Below, piece by piece: positions 1 to 9,500 of a stretch of DNA of 64,000 nucleotides. Each line of letters starts with the position of its first letter. The first letter of the stretch is position 1. The translations under genes and the position numbers were made by a program. Where the stretch lies: the NCBI GenBank assembly GCA_038530285.1, contig JBCBCY010000013.1, forward strand, positions 42,365 to 106,364, given 5' to 3'. This DNA is from JASJAR01 sp038530285 (GTDB taxonomy: Bacteria; Pseudomonadota; Alphaproteobacteria; Rhodobacterales; Rhodobacteraceae). Under the pieces are notes generated by a model. That model ran no database searches and had not been told where the DNA came from. It worked only from the letters and a program-made list of their open reading frames with translations.

Positions 1-96
1 GCCAAAAAGCCTGCCACATGTGGTTAAGATGCTGCCCAATTCGACGGGCCCACCAATTCCCAAGAAAATTTGCGATTTTTGGCCCCGAAGGCCCGT

Positions 97-118
97 TTTC
101 AGCCCGTTTGGGCTGAAA
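97..118 (-). terminator. possible terminator hairpin downstream of mrp
   Basis: A perfect 9-bp inverted repeat (TTTCAGCCC / GGGCTGAAA) with a GTTT loop lies about 78 bp past the mrp stop codon. No T-run follows on the minus strand, so intrinsic termination is uncertain. I see no gene in bases 1-195. Confidence 0.35.
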
Positions 119-195
119 TTCAGCGGTCAGACCGGGGTCATTCCGCGCTTGATTCGTGCCTGACCATCAATTCCCAGTAGGTGCCTTTGGGGGTG

Positions 196-1269
196 TCAGG
201 CCATGCCTCCGCCCACCAGACGCCGCGCCAGATGGCCGTAAGAGTCAGCCACCTGACTGTCGCCCAGGGCAATCGGCGTGCCCGCATCGCCAGCAAGGCG
301 CACATCGAGGTGCAACGGAATTTGACCCAGAAGTGGTACGCCAAGACGATCCGCCTCCGCGCGCACCCCGCCTTCCCCGAAGATATGTTCTTCATGGCCG
401 CATTTGGGGCAGATATAGCCCGACATATTCTCGATCAGCCCCAAAATCGGGGTGTTGAGCGTCTGGAACATGTCGATCGCCTTGCGCGCGTCCAGAAGGG
501 CGACGTCCTGGGGGGTTGAGACGACAATTGCGCCGGTGACTTCGGACTTTTGGCACAAAGTCAGCGCCACATCGCCGGTCCCGGGCGGCAGATCGACCAA
601 AAGAACATCCAACGCGCCCCATTCCACCTGGGTCAGCATCTGTTGCAGGGCGCCCATCAGCATGGGCCCACGCCAGACCACGGCCTTGTCTTCGGCCAGC
701 ATGAAGCCGATCGACATGAGCGTCACGCCATGGGACTGCAGCGGAATGATGGTTTTACCATCCGGGCTTGCGGGGCGTTTGTTCACCCCCATCATGCGCG
801 GCTGGGACGGCCCATAGACATCCGCGTCCAAAAGCCCGACCTTGCGGCCCTCTTTGGCCAGCGCCACCGCAAGGTTCGACGATACGGTTGATTTGCCCAC
901 CCCGCCCTTGCCCGAGCCAATCGCCAGGATCCGGTCGATCTGGCCAACTTTCGAGGGGCCTGCAGGTTCCGCCGTGGGGTGACGGCCGATTTTGAGGTTG
1001 GGCGGGGCCGCTGCGGGCTTGGCCGCGGGGGCGGTCAAAACGGCCGTTACGCGGGCCACACCGTCCAGCGCGGCGACGGCGGCTTCTGCAGCCGTGCGCG
1101 CAGGCTCCAGCGCTCGGGCCGCGTCCGCATCGGCGGCTTCAATCACAAAACGCACCGAATCGTCATTGATTTCCAGGGCACGCACCAGATCGCGCGAGAC
1201 GATGTCGCGCCCATCGCCGCTGTCGACGGTGCGCAGCCTGTCAAGGATATCGTTGCGTGAAACAGACAT
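196..1269 (-). CDS. apbC: Mrp/ApbC family iron-sulfur cluster carrier ATPase
   Basis: This is a P-loop ATPase of the Mrp/NBP35 family, cytoplasmic carriers that hold an Fe-S cluster and pass it to apoproteins. The 357-residue protein has an N-terminal MIP18/DUF59-type domain (about 4-80), an Ala/Pro linker, the deviant Walker A GKGGVGKST (about 120-128), and the Mrp-type CPKC pair (C287, C290) that ligates a bridging cluster in family members. I chose the ATG giving MSVSRNDI because that is where the DUF59 domain begins; an upstream in-frame ATG at 1308 would add 13 residues with no family look. The gene is transcribed away from the sRNA at 1491-1570 and appears monocistronic. Confidence 0.93.
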   Translation of the reverse strand: MSVSRNDILDRLRTVDSGDGRDIVSRDLVRALEINDDSVRFVIEAADADAARALEPARTAAEAAVAALDGVARVTAVLTAPAAKPAAAPPNLKIGRHPTAEPAGPSKVGQIDRILAIGSGKGGVGKSTVSSNLAVALAKEGRKVGLLDADVYGPSQPRMMGVNKRPASPDGKTIIPLQSHGVTLMSIGFMLAEDKAVVWRGPMLMGALQQMLTQVEWGALDVLLVDLPPGTGDVALTLCQKSEVTGAIVVSTPQDVALLDARKAIDMFQTLNTPILGLIENMSGYICPKCGHEEHIFGEGGVRAEADRLGVPLLGQIPLHLDVRLAGDAGTPIALGDSQVADSYGHLARRLVGGGMA

Positions 1270-1425
1270 GTTGATCCCGATTTGCCGCGAACTTGTGCAG
1301 TGCTGCATCTAAGTGCTGCGCCCCGCAAGCCCAATGACGTATATTTAGACGTTAACTGAATATGGACCACAAATAATCAATCTCTGTCATGCACTTGCTG
1401 CATAGCAGCATTGCAAAGGCTGGGG

Positions 1426-1454
1426 TTTTTGCGCCCGCAGCAAAGCCCTATTCT
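1426..1454 (+). promoter_or_regulatory. possible promoter for the cuckoo-type sRNA
   Basis: TTTTTG (1426-1431) and TATTCT (1449-1454) are 17 bp apart and sit about 35 bp upstream of the first sRNA hairpin. The match to a sigma-70 promoter is weak. A stress sigma factor is equally possible, since members of this RNA family are stress induced in Rhodobacter. Confidence 0.3.
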
Positions 1455-1490
1455 TGTCTCAACCGGGGCGATCATCGACCCGAACAAGTT

Positions 1491-1570
1491 CAGGCGACCC
1501 CTCCTCCTCCCTGGGTCCCTGTATAAGGCGGCGGCACCTTCCTCCTCCCTGGTGCCGCCGCACCTTTTTT
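1491..1570 (+). ncRNA. cuckoo-family (CcsR-like) anti-Shine-Dalgarno small RNA
   Basis: Two adjacent hairpins each display the same 10-mer, CCTCCTCCCT, in a 12-nt loop. Hairpin 1 pairs CAGG/CCTG and GACCC/GGGTC around one bulged C (1491-1521; loop 1501-1512). Hairpin 2 is a perfect 11-bp stem GCGGCGGCACC/GGTGCCGCCGC (1528-1538 with 1551-1561; loop 1539-1550) followed by ACC and six T (1565-1570), so it is also an intrinsic terminator on the plus strand. This is the layout of cuckoo RNAs, of which Rhodobacter sphaeroides CcsR1-4 are the best studied (stress-induced, affecting C1 metabolism and pyruvate dehydrogenase). The loops are complementary to ribosome binding sites. The usual upstream DUF1127 gene (ccaF1) is absent, so this is an orphan copy. 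The 5' end is uncertain, probably about 1460-1490. The rest of 1270-1658 shows no gene. Confidence 0.85.
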
Positions 1571-1658
1571 AAAGCGCAGTTAACCCGGCCATACATATAG
1601 CTATGTGCACATGATTTTGGTGGCCGTCTGGCGACGCAGACGCCCGACCCCGCGAAGG

Positions 1659-4013
1659 TCAAAACGGAACGTCAGAGGCCCCGTCAGCAGAGCGGATGAA
1701 CTTGGCGACGACCTTTTTGGACCCCGCCTTGTCAAACTCGATATCGAGCTTGTCACCTTCGACGCCCATCACTTCGCCATAGCCGAATTTGTCATGAAAG
1801 ACGCGGTCACCCTCGGCAAAGGACGACACGGCATTCGTGTCAATCACCATGTTTCGGCTTTCGCGCGGCTGGCCTAGCCCGTGCCCCTGGCGGGCCTGCA
1901 GGCGTTTCCAGCCCGGCGAGTTATAAACGTCCGCCCGGGCCGCCTTTTCGGTCAGATCAGACTGGCCGAACCCGCCGCCGGCGGGCATCCCACCGTGCAT
2001 TCCAGGCGGTGACAGGACATCCACATGGGCTTGCGGCAATTCATCGATAAAGCGCGATGCCATCTGCGACTGCCATTGCCCGTAGACCTGCCGGTTTTGC
2101 GCGAATGAGATCGTGCAAATCTCTTCGGCCCGCGTAATCCCGACGTACGCCAGCCTGCGCTCTTCTTCGAGGCCTTTCAGGCCGGTCTCATCCATCGACC
2201 GCTGCGAAGGGAATAACCCGTCTTCCCACCCCGGTAGGAAGACGGCCGGAAACTCCAGCCCCTTGGCGGCATGCAACGTCATGATCGAGATCTTTTCTTC
2301 GTCATCCTCGGAATTGTTGTCCATCACCAGGCTGACATGTTCCAAAAACCCTTGCAGGTTTTCAAACCCTTCCAGCGCGCGCACCAGTTCTTTCAGGTTT
2401 TCCAACCGGCCCGGCGCTTCGGGGGTTTTGTCGTTTTGCCAATGGGTGGTGTAGCCGCTTTCATCCAGCACGATCTCGGCAATCTCGATATGGCTGATCT
2501 TGGCGTCGCGGACCATTGCGTGCCAGCGCGCCAGCCCATCGACCAGCTTTTGCAGCTCGACCGCGCCCTTGCCGCCGAGACCCTTGGCCGCCAGCAACAG
2601 CCGTGCGCCTTCGGCCAGGGGCACACCGTTCGAACGCGCCATCATCTGGATTTTCTGCTGGGCCTTGTCGCCGAGGCCGCGTTTGGGTGTGTTGACCACA
2701 CGTTCAAACGCCAGATCGTCTTCGGGGCTGACCGACAACCGGAAATAAGCCATCGCATCACGGATCTCCATGCGTTCGTAAAACCGCGGGCCGCCAATCA
2801 CGCGGTAGGGCAAACCGATCGTCAAGAACCGGTCTTCAAAGGCGCGCATCTGGTGGGACGCGCGCACAAGGATCGCCATGTCATCCAGGCTCAGGGGGTC
2901 CATCCCCCGGGTGCCGCCCTGCATCGCTTCGACTTCTTCGCCGATCCAGCGGGCTTCTTCCTCGCCGTCCCAATGGCCGATCAGGCGGACTTTCTCGCCG
3001 TCGTTCTTGTCGGTGAACAGCGTCTTGCCCAGCCGGTCCTTGTTACCATCGATGATACCGGACGCGGCCGCAAGGATATGCGGGGTCGAGCGGTAGTTCT
3101 GTTCCAGCCTTATGACTTTCGCGCCTGGAAAATCGGTTTCAAACCGCAGGATGTTGCCCACTTCCGCACCGCGCCAGCCATAGATCGACTGATCGTCATC
3201 GCCCACACAGCAGACATTCTTGTGGGCCTGCCCCAGCAGCCGCAGCCAAAGGTATTGGGCCACGTTGGTGTCTTGATACTCGTCGACCAGAATGTATCGG
3301 AACCAACGCTGGTACTGCGCCAGCACGTCGTCGTGGTCGCGGAAGATCGTCAGAACGTGCAACAAAAGATCACCGAAATCGACCGCATTGAGCGTTTTCA
3401 GCCGCTCTTGATAGGCCGCGTAAAGCTCGACCCCGCGCTGATTGAAGGCCGCTGCTTCGGCGGTGGGCACCTTGTCGGGCGTCCATGCGCGGTTCTTCCA
3501 GCCATCAATGATGTGGGCCAGTTGACGCGCGGGCCAGCGCTTTTCGTCAATATCAGCCGCAACCACCAGCTGCTTTAGAAGCCGCACCTGGTCATCGGTG
3601 TCCAAAATCGTGAAGTTTGACTTCAGCCCCACAAGTTCGGCGTGCCGGCGCAACAGTTTCACACAGATCGCGTGGAATGTGCCCAACCAGGGCATTCCCT
3701 CGACCGCTTGACCCAAAAGCCCGGCCACTCGGTTTTTCATCTCGCGCGCGGCCTTGTTGGTGAAGGTCACCGCCAAAACCTCATTCGGGCGGGCCGTGCC
3801 CGTGCCCAGCAAATGCGCGATCCGCGTCGTCAACGCCTTGGTTTTGCCGGTGCCAGCGCCCGCCAGCATCAGCACAGGGCCTTCTAGCGCCTCGACCGCT
3901 TCGCGCTGGGGCGGATTGAGCCCATCCATGTAGGGGGCAACCCGGGCGGCCACGGCACGCTGGGACAACGGAACGGAGGCTTCGAACGCCTCTTCTTCAG
4001 AAAAGCTCGACAT
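1659..4013 (-). CDS. uvrD: ATP-dependent DNA helicase UvrD/PcrA (superfamily 1)
   Basis: This is a 3'-5' DNA helicase used in nucleotide-excision and mismatch repair and for removing proteins from DNA. The 784-residue protein carries Walker A (AGAGTGKT), the DEYQDTN Walker B box, QSIYGWRGA, QNYRS and the C-terminal VGITRAEE motif. Its last 60 residues (GDRVFHDKFGYGEV onward) form the Tudor-like domain typical of PcrA/UvrD, which contacts RNA polymerase in other bacteria. I chose the ATG before SSFSEEEAF; an upstream start at 4145 would add 44 unrelated residues overlapping the neighbour's promoter. It is divergent from the alpha-hydroxyacid dehydrogenase gene. Confidence 0.95.
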   Translation of the reverse strand: MSSFSEEEAFEASVPLSQRAVAARVAPYMDGLNPPQREAVEALEGPVLMLAGAGTGKTKALTTRIAHLLGTGTARPNEVLAVTFTNKAAREMKNRVAGLLGQAVEGMPWLGTFHAICVKLLRRHAELVGLKSNFTILDTDDQVRLLKQLVVAADIDEKRWPARQLAHIIDGWKNRAWTPDKVPTAEAAAFNQRGVELYAAYQERLKTLNAVDFGDLLLHVLTIFRDHDDVLAQYQRWFRYILVDEYQDTNVAQYLWLRLLGQAHKNVCCVGDDDQSIYGWRGAEVGNILRFETDFPGAKVIRLEQNYRSTPHILAAASGIIDGNKDRLGKTLFTDKNDGEKVRLIGHWDGEEEARWIGEEVEAMQGGTRGMDPLSLDDMAILVRASHQMRAFEDRFLTIGLPYRVIGGPRFYERMEIRDAMAYFRLSVSPEDDLAFERVVNTPKRGLGDKAQQKIQMMARSNGVPLAEGARLLLAAKGLGGKGAVELQKLVDGLARWHAMVRDAKISHIEIAEIVLDESGYTTHWQNDKTPEAPGRLENLKELVRALEGFENLQGFLEHVSLVMDNNSEDDEEKISIMTLHAAKGLEFPAVFLPGWEDGLFPSQRSMDETGLKGLEEERRLAYVGITRAEEICTISFAQNRQVYGQWQSQMASRFIDELPQAHVDVLSPPGMHGGMPAGGGFGQSDLTEKAARADVYNSPGWKRLQARQGHGLGQPRESRNMVIDTNAVSSFAEGDRVFHDKFGYGEVMGVEGDKLDIEFDKAGSKKVVAKFIRSADGASDVPF

Positions 4014-4124
4014 GACTTGCAATCTAGCCCGGGGTTTGCCGGATGGAAAGGTTTCGTTCGCGCTCTGTTCTATCGCGTCACCGGAAGGCTTGCGACTGGG
4101 TGAGCCCCCTTTCATAAGGTGTTG

Positions 4125-5261
4125 ATGACGCTTGATATGACCCATCCGTCGCTCAGCGACTTGGCCCGGCGCGCGAAACGGCGTTTGCCGTGGTTTGTGT
4201 GGGAATATCTCGACAGTGGCACAGGTGAGGACACCGCGCGTGATCTAAACCGGATCGCTCTCGACGCCGTGCGGCTGCGCCCCGATGTCCTGAAAGGCCC
4301 GCGTGAGACTGATCTGGCGACCCCCTTTCTGGGCGACACCTGGGCGATGCCGGTGGGTGTGGCGCCTGTGGGCATGTCGGGGCTGATCTGGCCACAGGGC
4401 GAGAGGACCATCGCCAAAGCGGCGACAGCGGCCGGGGTGCCTTACTGTTTGTCCACCGTCGCGTCGATGACCCCAGAGGAAGTCGGCCCCCACACCGACG
4501 GGCGCGGTTGGTATCAGCTTTATCCGCCCGGTGACCCGGACATTCGCCGTGATATGCTGGCCCGCGCCTGGGGGGCGGGGTTTCGAACGCTGGTCTTGAC
4601 GGCGGATGTGGCCGTGGCCAGTCGGCGTGAGCGGCTGCGACGCGCGGGCATTTCCAACCCAATGAAGATGACACCGAAAGTGGTGATAGATGCCGCCCTG
4701 CATCCTGCCTGGGCTTTGGCTACGGCCAGCCACGGGATTCCGCGCCTGAAAACACTGGAAAAATACGCCGAAATCGCGACCTCGCGGCCAGGGACATCGC
4801 ACATTGGCTATCTGCTGCGCTGCGTGCCCGACATCGATTACGTCAAGGCGCTGCGCGACGAATGGCAGGGCAACCTTGTGGTCAAAGGGGTGCTGGACGC
4901 TGAAGCAGCTGCCGCCCTGCCCGGTCTGGGCGTCGACGCGGTCTGGGTGTCAAACCATGGCGGACGACAGTTTGACGGCGCGCCTGCCGGTTTGGATGTG
5001 CTGCCCAGCCTGCGCGCTGCCCTGCCCGACACACCGCTGATCTATGACGGTGGGATCGCCTCGGGCACCGACATCCTGCGCGCCCTCGCGCTGGGGGCCG
5101 ATTTCACCTTTGTGGGCCGCGCCCCGCATTATGGGTTGGCGGCGTTTGGGCCGCGCGGCGTGGCGCATGTGTTCGAAATTCTCAAAGCCTCGATCGAGGC
5201 CGATCTTGGCCAGATGGCGCTGACCCGCCCGGTGGAAACGCGCGGCCGGACCATCGGTTAG
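4125..5261 (+). CDS. FMN-dependent alpha-hydroxy-acid dehydrogenase (LldD/mandelate dehydrogenase family)
   Basis: This enzyme oxidises an L-2-hydroxy acid (lactate, glycolate, mandelate or similar) to the 2-oxo acid using FMN. The TIM barrel shows the family landmarks: an N-terminal helix ending in WEYLDSG, the FMN-binding APVGMSGL stretch (about 80), YQLYPPGD, and the active-site SNHGGRQFDG with the catalytic His and FMN/substrate-binding Arg (about 275), followed by YDGGIASGTDI and GRAPHYG, which bind the phosphate. It has 378 residues, normal for the family. AAGG at 4116-4119 supports the ATG at 4125; GTG 4119 and ATG 4137 are alternatives. The substrate cannot be told from sequence. Confidence 0.88.
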   Translation: MTLDMTHPSLSDLARRAKRRLPWFVWEYLDSGTGEDTARDLNRIALDAVRLRPDVLKGPRETDLATPFLGDTWAMPVGVAPVGMSGLIWPQGERTIAKAATAAGVPYCLSTVASMTPEEVGPHTDGRGWYQLYPPGDPDIRRDMLARAWGAGFRTLVLTADVAVASRRERLRRAGISNPMKMTPKVVIDAALHPAWALATASHGIPRLKTLEKYAEIATSRPGTSHIGYLLRCVPDIDYVKALRDEWQGNLVVKGVLDAEAAAALPGLGVDAVWVSNHGGRQFDGAPAGLDVLPSLRAALPDTPLIYDGGIASGTDILRALALGADFTFVGRAPHYGLAAFGPRGVAHVFEILKASIEADLGQMALTRPVETRGRTIG

Positions 5262-5328
5262 GGCGCCTCAAATCTGCCGCAAACACCCGGCAGTTTGGCA
5301 CCAAAGATTGCTGCCAGGGATTGATCAG

Positions 5329-6471
5329 ATGAGCAACGAACCGGACCTTTCGCCCCAAGAAGGGGCGGATGCATTGTTTTCATTGATAAATGACGTGACC
5401 AAGGCGACCGAAGACGGCGACCTGGGCCGCCTTGAAGACCTCATCGACCAAATGCAGATGATCGCCAACCAGACCGGGGTGGATGTTCCGGGTATGGCTG
5501 GCCAGATTGAGCGACTGAAACGTCAATCCAGGCAAGCCAAGACGCATTTTGCAAACACCGATGCCGCGCTCTGGGCCGGTGATCTTCAGCGCGCGGAGCA
5601 CTTGGCGCTGTCAGGCCCGCCCTTCGACCTTGCGACGTTGAACATGGTGGATGAAGCGCGATCGCAAGACGCGGGGTATGACGAAGACCCCGAGTTGGAC
5701 GCCATGGGGCTGACCTTCGATCTGGCGGATTTTGCCGCCGATCTTGGGGTGGAATTCGAACCCGGCGGCTTGATCGATCCGCCTGATCTTTTTGCCGACC
5801 TTGCTGCGGGCTTGCCTGGCGCGCTGGATATGCTGATTGATACAGATGCCGACCTCAACACGCCGTCTGGCCCGGCCCGCCACACGGCTCTTTTGGCTGC
5901 CCTGGATGCGCCCGGGCGCACCGCCCAAACACTGGAACGGCTCATCGCGGCCGGAGCTGACCCAAAGGTCATTCATGCCGAGGGCGATAATACGATTTCC
6001 TGGGCGATGGGGTATCACCATCCCGAAACGGTCAACGAAAAGAGCGAAGCGGACCTGATTGCCTGCCTTGTGGCCCATGGCGCCAATGTGAACCACTCGG
6101 TCGCGGGTCAGATCACGGCACTTCAACGTGGCATTTTGCAAGCCGGCGCGCCGCAAGTGGCCGCGCTGCTCGCGGTGGGTGCCGACCAAACGGTCGACAT
6201 GGCAAGCGACTTTCATCCCGAAATTCTGGCTTCGGTCACGACCGTGATGCTGGCGGCGGCCAAACCCGACGTGCTGCGGTTGCTGTTGGACTACGGCGCT
6301 GACGCGGCGCGTCCGGATGCGACGGGCCGCATACCGCTTGATTTCGTCAAGCAACAGGCCGAGGCCGCGCGCGACCGGGTTGATCTTGACGACGACTGGA
6401 CTGTTGACCACGCCGAGGCGCTGGAAATCTCGCTGGGCATACTTGAACGCCACCTCAACCAGGCCGGTTAG
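5329..6471 (+). CDS. ankyrin-repeat-like protein
   Basis: A 380-residue protein with no signal peptide, so probably cytoplasmic. The N-terminal half is acidic and alpha-helical (Asp/Glu rich, about 1-170). The C-terminal half contains degenerate ankyrin units, recognisable from LLAALDAPGRTAQTLERLIAAGAD, LIACLVAHGANVN, AALLAVGAD and LRLLLDYGADAARPDATGRIPLD (about 175-350). Ankyrin repeats mediate protein contacts, so no enzymatic role is suggested. AGGGA (5316-5320) eight bases upstream supports the ATG at 5329 rather than the TTG at 5308. It may share a transcript with the preceding dehydrogenase. Confidence 0.7.
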   Translation: MSNEPDLSPQEGADALFSLINDVTKATEDGDLGRLEDLIDQMQMIANQTGVDVPGMAGQIERLKRQSRQAKTHFANTDAALWAGDLQRAEHLALSGPPFDLATLNMVDEARSQDAGYDEDPELDAMGLTFDLADFAADLGVEFEPGGLIDPPDLFADLAAGLPGALDMLIDTDADLNTPSGPARHTALLAALDAPGRTAQTLERLIAAGADPKVIHAEGDNTISWAMGYHHPETVNEKSEADLIACLVAHGANVNHSVAGQITALQRGILQAGAPQVAALLAVGADQTVDMASDFHPEILASVTTVMLAAAKPDVLRLLLDYGADAARPDATGRIPLDFVKQQAEAARDRVDLDDDWTVDHAEALEISLGILERHLNQAG

Positions 6472-6541
6472 CCCCTGCCACCTTGTGCCCCGGCCACGCG
6501 AGCGCTAACCATGCTGCAATTGCGAAATGCGGGACAATGTG

Positions 6542-9500
6542 ATGGCCGAGTTCAAGAAAATCCTCATTGCCAACCGGGGCGAGATTGCCATCCGCGTGAT
6601 GCGCGCGGCCAACGAGATGGGCAAAGCGACCGTCGCGGTCTACGCCGAGGAAGACAAGCTGTCGCTGCACCGGTTCAAGGCCGACGAAGCCTATAAGATC
6701 GGGGACGGCCTTGGCCCCGTTGAAGCCTATCTGTCCATCGAAGAGATCATTCGCGTCGCCAAACTGTCCGGCGCGGATGCGGTGCACCCCGGCTATGGGT
6801 TGTTGTCGGAAAACCCCGGGCTGGTGGATGCCTGCGACGCCGCCGGTATCACCTTCATTGGGCCCAAGGCCGAAACCATGCGGGCACTGGGGGACAAAGC
6901 ATCGGCCCGCGAAGTCGCGATCAAGGCCGGCGTGCCGGTGATCCCGGCGACTGAGGTTCTGGGCGACGACATGAAGAAGGTCGCCGAACAAGCCAAAGAG
7001 GTCGGCTATCCTTTGATGCTCAAAGCGTCCTGGGGGGGCGGTGGGCGCGGGATGCGGCCCATCCATGGCCCCGACGAGCTGGAAGAGAAAGTGCTGGAAG
7101 GCCGCCGCGAGGCCGAAGCCGCATTCGGCAACGGCGAGGGGTATCTTGAAAAGATGATCCAGCGCGCGCGCCATGTCGAAGTGCAGATCCTTGGGGATGC
7201 ACATGGCAACATCTACCACCTGTGGGAGCGTGATTGTTCGGTTCAGCGGCGCAACCAGAAGGTCGTGGAACGCGCCCCTGCTCCCTATCTGTCAGGCGCC
7301 CAGCGTGAGAAAATCTGCAATCTTGGCAAGAAGATCGCCGAGGAAGTGAATTACGAATGCGCCGGCACCATCGAGTTCCTGATGGATATGGACACCGGCG
7401 AGTTCTACTTCATCGAAGTGAACCCCCGCGTGCAGGTCGAACATACCGTGACCGAGGAAGTCACCGGGATTGATATTGTCCAGGCCCAGATCAAGATTGC
7501 CGAAGGCAAATCCCTGACCGAAGCCACCGGCACCGCCAGCCAGTATGACGTGCAGCTCAATGGGCACGCGATCCAGTGCCGCGTGACGACCGAAGACCCC
7601 ACCAACAATTTCATCCCGGATTATGGCCGGATCACCACGTACCGCTCGGCCACCGGCATGGGCATCCGGCTGGATGGGGGGACGGCCTATTCGGGTGCGG
7701 TGATCACGCGCTACTACGACAGCTTGCTGGAAAAGGTGACAGCCTGGGCGCCCACACCCGAAGCTGCGATTTCGCGGATTGACCGGGCCTTGCGCGAATT
7801 CCGCATTCGCGGCGTGGCCACCAACATCACCTTCGTCGAAAACCTTCTAAAGCACCCGATGTTTCTGTCGAACGAATACCATACCAAGTTCATCGACGAA
7901 ACGCCGGAGCTGTTCGAATTCAAGGCGCGCCGCGACCGGGCCACGAAAATCCTGACATATATCGCCGACATCACGATCAACGGGCACCCCGAAGTGATCG
8001 GCCGGGCCGAGCCGCGCGAAGATGCGCGCGACCCCAAGCCCCCGGCCCTGCGTCAGGCCACACCGCCTTCGGGCACGAAAAACCTGCTGGATGATCTGGG
8101 GCCCAAGGCCTTTTCTGAATGGATGAAGGACCAGCCCCAGGTCCTGATGACCGACACGACCATGCGCGATGGGCACCAATCGCTTTTGGCAACGCGGATG
8201 CGGTCAATCGACATGATCAAGGTGGCCCCCACGTATGCGGCGAACCTGCCGCAGATGTTCTCGATGGAATGTTGGGGCGGCGCGACCTTCGATGTGGCCT
8301 ATCGCTTCTTGCAGGAATGCCCCTGGCAGCGGTTGCGTGAAATCCGCGCCGCGATGCCCAATATCCTGACACAGATGCTTCTGCGCGGCGCCAACGGCGT
8401 GGGCTATACGAACTACCCCGACAATGTCGTCAAAGCCTTTGTGCCTCAGGCCGCCGACACGGGCATCGACATTTTCCGCGTGTTCGACAGCCTCAACTGG
8501 GTCGAAAACATGCGCGTCGCGATGGAAGCGGTGCTGGAAACCAACCGGCTGTGCGAGGGCACGATCTGTTATACCGGCGATCTTGGGAACCCTGATCGGT
8601 CAAAGTATGACCTGAAGTACTACGTCTCGATGGCCAAGGAACTGGAAGCCGCAGGCGCCCATATTCTGGGGCTCAAAGACATGGCGGGGCTGTTGAAACC
8701 CGCCGCCGCGCGCGTCTTGGTGCGCGCCTTGAAAGATGAAGTCGGCCTGCCCATTCACTTTCACACCCATGACACCGCGGGCATCGCGTCAGGCACCATT
8801 CTGGCCGCCGCCGAAGCCGGGGTCGACGCGGTCGACTGCGCGATGGACGCGCTGTCGGGCAACACGTCGCAGGCGACGCTGGGCACGGTCGTCGAAGCGC
8901 TGGCGGGCGGGGAACGCGACACGGGGCTGAATATCGGGGCGATCCGCGAGATTTCCAACTATTGGGAAAACGTCCGCGAATTCTATGCGGCCTTCGAATC
9001 CGGCATGCAGTCCCCCGCGTCCGAGGTCTACTTGCACGAAATGCCCGGCGGGCAGTTCACCAACCTAAAAGCCCAGGCCCGTTCGCTGGGCCTGGAGGAA
9101 CGTTGGCACGAAGTGGCCGAGATGTACGCCGAAGTGAACCGGATGTTCGGGGATATCGTGAAGGTCACACCGTCATCCAAAGTTGTCGGTGACATGGCGC
9201 TGATGATGGTCAGTCAGGGTTTGACGCGCGCCGACGTGGAAGACCCCAAGCGCGAAGTGAGCTTCCCCGACAGTGTGGTCGACATGCTGAAAGGCAACCT
9301 CGGCCAACCCCCGGGCGGCTGGCCCAAACCGATCCAGAAAAAAGCGCTGAAGGGCGACAAACCCTTCACCAACCGGCCGGGCGAACATGCAGACCCGGTT
9401 GATCTGGAACAGGCGCGCGCCGAAGTGTCCGAAAAGCTCGGCGGGGCGGAAATCGACCAGGAAGACCTGATGGGATATCTGATGTATCCCAAGGTTTTCA

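Noticed and set aside
1389..1526. 45-codon plus-strand open frame running into the sRNA
   Set aside because: No ribosome binding site, its end runs through the first hairpin, and the product (MHLLHSSIAKAG...) resembles no DUF1127 protein; the hairpin evidence is far stronger.
2271..3578. 435-codon plus-strand frame inside uvrD
   Set aside because: Antisense shadow of a helicase with all motifs intact; high GC keeps the opposite frame open.
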